Source: Lucifuga dentata (taxonomy: Eukaryota; Chordata; Actinopteri; Ophidiiformes; Bythitidae). Taken from it: 64,000 nucleotides of DNA. A program made the position numbers and the translations under genes. This document shows, in pieces, positions 58,172 through 64,000 of this stretch. Numbering within the stretch: the stretch's first letter is position 1; every line of letters begins with the position of its first letter. The stretch covers positions 62,001-126,000 of the forward strand of contig VXCM01000327.1 of NCBI GenBank assembly GCA_014773175.1, in the 5' to 3' direction. The notes below the pieces were generated by a model, which made no database searches, was not told the origin of the DNA, and worked only from the letters and a program-made list of their open reading frames with translations.

Positions 58172-59451
58172 CTGGAGGTGTGCATGCGTGTATGCACTCA
58201 TGTCTTTGTGTTTCTGATGTGTCTGAGCCTGAGCATTCTTGTCTGGCTGAGCTTAGGGCAATTTAATTTCCTCTCCTTTGTGGTCTCCTCTCGCTGTTAT
58301 GGCTGATGCTCTGATCCCCGCTGAAGTTAGAAGGATAGGTTTCCCTCCCCTGAGACCCAGGTGGAATGTTAATCAATATTACCTGTTTACTTGGCTAATT
58401 TGTACAACATGTATGCCTTGGAGCTCAAGAAACAAGTGTTCCACTTGGAAATGGAGCTGCAAAGCAACTTACTATAAACACGCAAGAACTCTGCTCTATT
58501 TCCTTTTGTTGTATTCCTCCTATCCTGCATTTCTGATGGGTTCATTATGCTTTCTCTTCTCCTTCCTCATTCACTCCTCTCCTCCACTCCACCCAGGAGT
58601 ATTGCTGTGGATATGTCTGATGTCAATTGTTCCACAGAAAAGCTTGTTGATGACTGTCTCAATGGAAATGTGAAGAATATGCCAGTGTCGATGTGAGAGA
58701 GAATGAGAACTCTTTTCATTGCTGTTTGGTTTCCATTACCTCCCTGTTTTCTTGTGGTTTTGTTGTTGTTTTTTCCCTGCTTTATAACTGCAGCTACTAG
58801 CTTGGGCATTTTAAGTCATTTTGTTGGCTCCACCTGGCCTTCATCTTTGTGTATTATTTTTTTTGCCTGCATGAGCCAGACTCTGCTTGTGTGTGTGTGT
58901 GTGTGTGTGTGTGTGGTGGAGGGCTGGATGGACTGAACTGGGGGCTCCACCTCTCTGTTGACACAGCAGGTGTTGATTTGGCTCCACAGCGGTAGCTTTG
59001 TTTGCTCCGTGTCCATACTGAAGGGCACTGCAGAGATAAAAGAGAGAGCACTTATCTTGGTTTTCTCTTTTCAGTATGTTTTGGTCGGTTCAGTGAGCAA
59101 GACGTCTGATTTCAGAAAGCACACTACTGTCATTCCAAGGCCATTGTTTGAATTTGTTTTCTTCATTTTCATAAACAACCGAGTCACATGCAGTACGTCA
59201 TTCTCAATAGCTGAAGTTCCAAACTCTTCTCTGTTTTCACATCCAGATGATCCTATACTCGGGCGACAGAGCCTATGAGGACTACTTACCCTCCATGAAG
59301 GGCCGAGTCCATTTCAACGCAGCCGATCCTAAAACTGGCGACGCGTCCATCAACCTGACGGGGCTGCAATCGTCAGATTCGGGCACTTACCAGTGTAAGG
59401 TGAAGAAGGCTCCTGGCATCGGCAGCAGGAAGATGCTGTTGATCGTCATGG
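32078..59451 (+). CDS. cxadr: CXADR (CAR-like adhesion protein), 5' part
   Basis: Three coding exons (32078-32129, 55067-55236, 59247-59451) join in frame to 142 residues. Seen: a hydrophobic signal peptide (about residues 1-21), then a complete V-type Ig domain: Cys45 in KLDCQF, Trp61 in DIEWSL, and DSGTYQC ending at Cys124, followed by [28 protein letters not shown] and KGRVHF are typical of this family. A possible glycosylation site is Asn110 (NLT). As known, CXADR is a tight-junction homophilic adhesion protein with two Ig domains, one membrane span and a PDZ-binding tail; in mammals it is also used as a receptor by coxsackie B viruses and adenoviruses. The second Ig domain, membrane span and tail are not in the window. 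Relatives such as CLMP or ESAM are less likely given these motifs and the btg3/c21orf91 neighbours. Confidence 0.94.
33768..33803 (+). repeat. (GAAA)n microsatellite, imperfect
   Basis: AAGAAAGTAAAAGAAAG followed by about five AAGA units. Confidence 0.7.
34133..34710. mobile_element. Inverted-repeat miniature element, copy 2
   Basis: Left arm GCATGTTTGAGCACAATATA (about 34155) and right arm complement GCATGTTTGAGCCCAATATG, each followed by ACATGTTAC..TTACTGACAA-type sequence. The right end reads AGTCCT|TTAA (34707-34710). About 578 bases, non-coding. Confidence 0.85.
35498..35630 (+). repeat. 66-bp duplication around a single N (assembly gap)
   Basis: 35498-35563 equals 35565-35630, with N at 35564. 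Confidence 0.92.
35500..36152. mobile_element. Inverted-repeat miniature element, copy 3
   Basis: The best-preserved copy. The two ends are inverted repeats of about 89 bases with roughly ten mismatches by eye (shared core CCATTTTGCATGTTTGAGC, then TAATATATTCAA and TCATTTCCCAAAG). The left end reads TTAA|AAGACC. The left 66 bases are written twice because of an assembly gap, so the true length is about 586. Confidence 0.9.
37820..37841. repeat. Perfect 22-bp palindrome
   Basis: ACTGTAGAATT followed at once by its reverse complement. Confidence 0.9.
38282..38655 (-). repeat. Dispersed repeat with (ATCC)n and (CA)n tracts
   Basis: (ATCC)n at 38282-38326, then GGGGGCTGGAGCCTATCCCA, (CA)n at 38437-38489, CACCTAACCTGCATGTCTTT, GGGGAGAACACGCAAACTCC and CCCAGGACCTTCTTGCTGTG. 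This is a near full-length copy of a repeat I recognise from many percomorph genomes. Strand follows the usual reading direction of the family. Confidence 0.75.
39421..39640 (+). repeat. Dispersed repeat, opposite copy, with (GGAT)n
   Basis: GATCCTGGGTTCAAATTTGA, GTGAATTGGAAACTCTAAAT and TAGCCCTGGGAT followed by (GGAT)n at 39617-39640. The same family as 38282-38655 in reverse orientation, so the two tetranucleotide tracts sit at the outer ends. Confidence 0.7.
41078..41184. repeat. Inverted repeat, 16-bp arms
   Basis: TGGACTGCATTACATT (41078-41093) pairs with 41169-41184 with one mismatch. The flank ATCTTTATTAGGTACCCTTG looks like the end of a fish dispersed repeat. Confidence 0.6.
43700..43880 (+). 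repeat. Fragment of dispersed repeat (TTAGCAGGATT family)
   Basis: CTGTCTGTTAGCAGGATTTC, then GGATTTGGATGAAAGTT and AAATTTTGGAGGTGATCC. Shares the opening and plan with 48640-48955. Confidence 0.5.
47847..47973 (+). repeat. 63-bp duplication around a single N, with (GT)n
   Basis: 47847-47909 equals 47911-47973, with N at 47910; each copy carries a GT run. Confidence 0.9.
48640..48955 (+). repeat. Dispersed repeat (TTAGCAGGATT family)
   Basis: TTTATTTGTTAGCAGGATTA, CCATCCGTTAAGTTTTGGTG, CAGATCCAGATCCAGGGG, then a T-rich part and GATCTGGATACAGATTTGG. Longest of three fragments in the window. Confidence 0.55.
48970..49018 (+). repeat. (CTAT)n microsatellite
   Basis: About twelve CTAT units directly after an A run and N (48969). 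Confidence 0.95.
49788..49914 (+). repeat. 63-bp duplication around a single N, with (GT)n
   Basis: 49788-49850 equals 49852-49914, with N at 49851. Confidence 0.9.
51207..51339 (+). repeat. 64/68-bp duplication around a single N, with (TC)n
   Basis: 51207-51270 and 51272-51339 are the same sequence except for two extra TC units in the second; N at 51271. Confidence 0.88.
51349..51475 (+). repeat. 63-bp duplication around a single N (assembly gap)
   Basis: 51349-51411 equals 51413-51475, with N at 51412. It follows the preceding artefact by only nine bases. Confidence 0.9.
52287..52309. promoter_or_regulatory. Perfect 23-bp palindrome with two nuclear-receptor half-sites
   Basis: CCTGACCTGGG, one A, CCCAGGTCAGG. 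Contains TGACCT and AGGTCA as an everted pair seven bases apart. Binding is not shown. Confidence 0.5.
52777..52827 (+). repeat. (ATT)n microsatellite
   Basis: About 17 ATT units. Confidence 0.95.
55067..55236 (+). CDS. cxadr: cxadr exon 2, first half of Ig V domain
   Basis: Acceptor TTTTTGTCCAG ends at 55066, donor GTG|GTACGT at 55237, ending in phase 0. It contains Cys45 and Trp61. Confidence 0.94.
56064..56139 (+). repeat. Minisatellite, about 20-bp unit
   Basis: CACCCACCCAGCTCTGTCCT at 56100-56119 and 56120-56139 is exact, with degenerate copies before it from about 56064. Confidence 0.85.
58889..58914 (+). repeat. (GT)n microsatellite
   Basis: About 13 GT units. Confidence 0.9.
59247..59451 (+). 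CDS. cxadr: cxadr exon 3, second half of Ig V domain
   Basis: Acceptor CACATCCAG ends at 59246, donor ATGG|GTGAGT at 59452, phase 1. It carries [14 protein letters not shown]. The exon's initial ATG is an internal Met codon. Confidence 0.95.
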
Positions 59452-59490
59452 GTGAGTGCAACTGCTGCTTCAGCAGGATGAACTGTGTTA

Positions 59491-59623
59491 TCTGTGGTTT
59501 ATGCTCAATGTGCTTGTGATGCGGACGTGGATGGCTCTGAAACAGACCGCCCGCCTNTCTGTGGTTTATGCTCAATGTGCTTGTGATGCGGACGTGGATG
59601 GCTCTGAAACAGACCGCCCGCCT
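59491..59623 (+). repeat. 66-bp duplication around a single N (assembly gap)
   Basis: 59491-59556 equals 59558-59623, with N at 59557. It begins 40 bases after the exon 3 donor, so coding sequence is untouched. Confidence 0.92.
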
Positions 59624-60780
59624 GTCGTGGCATTTGCGATTCTCGCACTTTCATGACGATCATGCACTTCGATTCCAGGACTTTCGGTGGCTTTGCAGGA
59701 CAAAGCCGCTGTTAACCCTCAGCTCAAACCCCAAAACAAACTCAGCAGAAATAGAAGTCGTTTCTGGTTCGGTCTCCCACAACAAAACATGGAGACAGTG
59801 AAAAGAAAGTTGTTGATTAACAAAGAGGAGAAACTGTTGTTACTTACATTTGCTGCAGGACGAAAAATATGTTCGCCATTGTTTGTTTTTTCTGTCCCTC
59901 TCTCTCTCTCGCTCTCTCTCTCCCTTCTTCCACACTTACTTCCTCTTCCTTCACACCTCTTTGCTTGCTAATTGGCTGAGGAATCCTCGAAAGTGGCTTC
60001 CTCAGCTGGCTATTTTGCCCGCAATTATGTCACATTTTTCGCACTCCCACTGTCGCATTAAGCATAAATCAGGCTGAAGTAATGAAAATCCTGTGGTGCT
60101 AGCAGTCATTGTTCTCTCACAGGGTAAATTTACTCTCACTGCACAGTGGAAATTCACCAAACCACCCTTTGCCCTCTGTGGCTGTTTTGATGTTATCCCA
60201 AAATCTAAAAAATTGTGTGCAAAACCTTCCTTTGTATCTGCAAAGCAGATACAAGTCTGTATTCATATTATGTGCTCCATGATATATAACAAAAGCATAA
60301 AGTAACCATAATTCTCTAATTTGAAGAACAAAATTATTTCACTGCACTCAAAGTTGAAATTGTGTTTGAAAACCGTACAGATGCACTCAGCAGGCTTTTT
60401 GTTGCTCGGGTGACACACCAGAGTTGTATAATTCAGCTGATTCACTCCCTAGGCAAATACACACTCACTCACTGTGGCCTTGTTGGTCGGTCAACTGACT
60501 AAATGATGTTCAAAGTAAAATTGCCTCCCGAAACCCACCTGGTATTTGCATATGGAAAAACACATGCACTACACTACGCAGTGTTACGGGATAAACTCTG
60601 CATTGTGACATTATCATAATAATTTCACCTAGATAAGACAAGCATAAGACAGCGGCTGTTCCTATCAACATGACATCACGAAGAGAACTTTTACAGCCGT
60701 CGCTGTACTGCACCAGTGAGCTCAACCAGGAAGACCTGAGCTATTGAAAAAAACAAACAGGTTTCGGTCGTTGTTGCACC

Positions 60781-60814
<34 letters not shown>

Positions 60815-61628
60815 NCGAGCCACTGACACCGCCCTTGGGGAGGTTATGTTACAAAAAAAATATGATTTGACCACAAAAACATCTCCAAAGCGTGAGTCAC
60901 TTCATAAATCATCACGGCTATACACACTTTAAGTCACTTGTAATGAGGTTAAAAAGTGAGCAAGGGAGATTAGAAAGCTTGCTTGCTTTTCATTTGTTTA
61001 CAAGTGTGGGTTTTTTTTTTTTTTNTTTTTTTTTTTTTTGGTTTTTTTGGTTTTTTTGGGGGGGGAGTCTTTGGTTTAGTGATCATTTCATCAAAACAGT
61101 TTATTTTATTGCAGATGAGACACTCAAACAGGCTGAGGTAATAACAAAAAATTAAAACAGTATCTAGTTTGAGGTTATATGTTAACTATAAAATTATTGG
61201 TTATTTTACTCTAATATGATCCACCAATTCTTGACCCACTTGTATTATAAATGTAATTATTATGGAACTCACAGTCTTGCAGTGTGAAACCCCTCTGTCA
61301 TCCTCTTTCCCAGGTATTCTTTTTATTTCCACTTATTTATGTACCTGTATTAAAGTAACTTAATCCATTTTGTCTCTCCTCAGCAAATATTTCTTTGCAC
61401 TTACATATTATATTTATCTTTATATATCATTCCAGGGTTGCTTCAATGTTTTGTACTATCTACTCTCAAGGCACGAGCACGTCTTCTTGTTCTCCTTGTT
61501 TGAGTTGTAATTTTGATAACATTAGAATTGAAGCTGCTGTTGAAAGGGGCATCACCTCAGTGACAAAAAATGTAAATCCAACTCCCATTGTGGTTAAAAT
61601 GCAGATAGAAAGTGGACTTACATAGTGC

Positions 61629-61676
61629 GTGTGTGTGTGTGTGTGTGTGTGTGCATGTGAGAGAGAGAGAGAGAGA
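61629..61676 (+). repeat. (GT)n and (GA)n microsatellite
   Basis: GT run 61629-61653 and GA run 61659-61676, a compound tract. Confidence 0.9.
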
Positions 61677-62239
61677 TAACCCAAGGCTATAGAGGCTGAC
61701 AGGCTGCTAGCTAATGACCCCAGGGGCAGGGGTGTTCTTAGCAGAGAAACAGTGACAAGGAGAGGCGAGGACATCTTGCCTGCTCCGCATTTCACCTTCA
61801 GGTTGATTGTGTCACAGTGTAGATGGTCCCAAGAGCAGGAATGGATGTGCATGCATATGTGTGCACAAAAATACACACGTCACATACACCCCCGTGTTGC
61901 TGTGCCTCGTCATAAACACGGCCTCATGCACAGGTAGCAGCTACGCACACGCTGACACATGAAGACCGCGTACTCCATCCTGTGTCCAGGTATTGTACAG
62001 GAGGCAGCATTTCCTTGTTATGTATTCTCTGTTGGTTGCAGCTGGACGTTGAAGTTAACAGGAGGAGAGGGACCCCCACCCCCACCCCCCACTCCAGCAC
62101 TGCATGTCAGCAACTCTCGCTAACATTCGCTGTCTTCAACTGGAAACCACCTAAACTCTCACATTACCTCAACTCTGCCCGCCTGAGATCCCAAGTCCAG
62201 AGACAGTCCTCATCCACAATCGTGTCTGGATTTACATGA

Positions 62240-62995
62240 CCACGCACATGTGACCTGATTCCGATTTTTTGCTCACATGCAACACATATCGGATAAGCTT
62301 CCTGAAGATGTAAATGGTAAAAAGTCACATGGAATCAGTTATTCTCAGATCCGATTTGGGCCACTTGCATATGTGGAAATAAATCAGATATGTATCGGAT
62401 ATCTGCCAATGCGCCTGCTGTCTAAATACACAGATCAGAATTTCCTTCCCATTCTGACTCCATCGTCATGTTCTACCTCATCCGCATATGAATAACGATC
62501 AATATGATGACCACTCTCTGTAAACACAAATGGAGGACATACTATATATATCAGACACACTGATGTGTGTTTATGTCAAATAGACATGTTAGTGTGTGAC
62601 AACAGGCTATGTTACAGCAGCAAAAGTCTCCCTTCTCCTCCGTGATCGCCCGATGAAAATATGTGTCCAGATGGGAGAGATAAATGCTCACACATCAGAT
62701 GTTTCTCTCTACATTTGAAAGTTTCTAAGTTGCTGATCATACTTTTAAATCGTTCTCTCATCCATTGAAGCGTTTTTTTTTTTTTTTTTTNTTTTTTTTT
62801 TTTTTTTTTTACATCCATAAAGAAATGTGCGCATGCACAGCTGCATCCGGGCTGCTACAGGTCAAAACTGTGTAAATACAGGTATCAGGTATGAGCCACT
62901 TAAAAAAGAAAATGTAAATACGCTGAACAAAAAATCTGATACAGGCAAAAGATCGGAATTGAGCATCAGGACTTGTAGTGTAAACCCAGCCTAAG
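62240..62995. mobile_element. Degraded inverted-repeat DNA element
   Basis: The left part has ATTCCGATTTTTTGCTCACA, ATATCGGAT, CAGATCCGATTTGGGCCACT and ATGTATCGGATAT. The right part, on the complement, has TTTACACTACAAGTCCTGAT, ATTCCGATCTTTTGCC and TATCAGATTTTTTG. These motifs resemble nonautonomous DNA transposons common in fish. A T run with N at 62791 lies inside. Borders are approximate. Confidence 0.5.
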
Positions 62996-64000
62996 ATCTC
63001 ACTCCAAAGCTCAACAGCCAATCTCTTTAAGTCTGTCTGCCTGACATTAATGCTCACTAGTCGCTCACATTTCACTTCACCATTCAGCAGTCAGTCGTCA
63101 GCCTTTCAAGCAGTGCGCCTCCTGACCACAACGAACACCACAATCTAAATATCCCTTTCCTCTTATCGCGTGCACAAGATAGCCTTGTTCAACTCATAAA
63201 TCTCCATTCAGTGTTGGGTTCTAATGTAACGGCGCCAGGTTAGCTTTCTGTCTCCCCGTGGTCCTCCAGCCTCTGCTGCCCTCATCTTTGACCTCATCTT
63301 TGAAACAAATAAATCTGCTCATCAGACAGCGGTCCTAATAGAAGAAGCTGTGTGTTGAAGCCCTCAGATGTGTCGAGTTGACTTTCACCTTTAAGAGACG
63401 CATTTAAAATGTCATAGCTCTCTGACATTTACTGTGCGTTGTGTGAATGTGTGTGTAGGTGTATGGATGCGACACAACCGCGGCAAACAGCAGGCCGCTG
63501 AGTTAGGAGCTGTACAGCCTTGGCCCGAGCACTCTGCCATCTGTCCATCACCACTTGCTTAATTTTTCCTGCGTCGCTGTCTCTTTGCCCTGTCTGCTCT
63601 GACCCCGTGTGTTTATTAGATTAGTAGGAGCACACAGCGCTGTCACTCTGCTTTTAATCCTTATGCTTGTGCCTGCTAAGCTCCTCCCACCCTTTTGACA
63701 CCCGGTTTAAATCTGGAGGACCCAACTCGTGGGGTTTGTTGTTATTGACCCAGTTACCACATCATGATGTCAGACACATACTACAGAATTGGATCTAAGG
63801 ATTGTGCCATCAGATTCTCTCTCCACATCCATCCCTCATAGACCCTTCCCCTCTCTCCTCCCCTCCCTTCCTCCCCTTTTCCTGGCTGTGTTTGCCCTTT
63901 GCATTTCACCGGAGTTGGTCTGCTTTTAATTTGGAGCTCTGTTTGTTTTTATCTCCTGCCAGCAGTCTGACTGAGGAGTGTTTGCACATGTTCGGCTTTA

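Larger units (their letters stand above)
55237..59246 (+). other. cxadr intron 2, 4.0 kb
   Basis: Contains a short GC-rich minisatellite (56064), a long T run (58139-58170) and a GT microsatellite (58889-58914). The 160-codon open frame at 55697-56179 has no recognisable domain and is not called as a gene. Confidence 0.8.
59452..64000 (+). other. Start of cxadr intron 3
   Basis: No second-Ig-domain exon found before the window ends. Holds an assembly duplication (59491), T runs with N (60815, 61025, 62791), GT and GA microsatellites (61629-61676) and a degraded inverted-repeat element (62240-62995). 63000-64000 shows nothing I can name. Confidence 0.7.

Noticed and set aside
59452..64000. 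Second Ig-domain exon of cxadr
   Set aside because: I looked for a phase-1 exon with a Cys...Trp...YxC pattern after the exon 3 donor and found none; it is probably to the right of the window.
32130..64000. let-7c / miR-99a / miR-125b cluster, near CXADR in human
   Set aside because: None of the mature sequences was seen on either strand in this window.
1..64000. Endogenous retrovirus or viral gene insert
   Set aside because: No gag, pol or env-like frame on either strand; only a solo LTR without coding sequence.

Overview
The window is vertebrate nuclear DNA, and a ray-finned (probably percomorph) fish is the best fit. The genes are compact but interrupted by GT-AG introns. The intergenic DNA is AT-rich and full of CA/GT, GATA-type and ATCC microsatellites. 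Several dispersed repeats have the look of teleost repeat families, and three of the four genes are neighbours on human chromosome 21q21. I cannot name the species. There is no bacterial, viral or CRISPR content.

All four protein-coding genes lie on the + strand. (1) 1-2275 is the 3' part of ripk4: the linker and about ten ankyrin repeats, with the kinase domain lying left of the window. (2) 12206-23448 is c21orf91 (eurl), four coding exons, 287 residues, complete. (3) 27860-29861 is btg3, four coding exons, 234 residues, complete, with a CCAAT/GC-box promoter at about 26.8 kb. (4) 32078 to the right edge is the 5' part of cxadr: signal peptide and the whole first Ig (V) domain in three exons. 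The remaining exons must lie to the right. Intron 1 of cxadr is about 22.9 kb and fills a third of the window.

Between and inside the genes lie mobile elements: a probable solo LTR (7553-7952), three copies of one miniature inverted-repeat element (28.5, 34.1 and 35.5 kb), a second Tc1-like inverted-repeat element (31.0-31.5 kb), a degraded inverted-repeat element near 62.2-63.0 kb, and several fragments of dispersed repeats. There are also several perfect palindromes and possible regulatory sites: twin AP-1 sites before btg3, a 40-bp palindrome in btg3 intron 1, and a CTCF-like site with a palindromic E-box before cxadr.

The sequence carries a clear assembly artefact. At ten places a single N separates two head-to-tail copies of the same 61-68 bp. 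Many other single Ns sit in homopolymers or microsatellites. Any reading of local tandem repeats must allow for this. The genes do not form an operon or pathway; they are separately transcribed neighbours. I found no previously undescribed biological system. The most novel material is the inverted-repeat element family and the palindromes.
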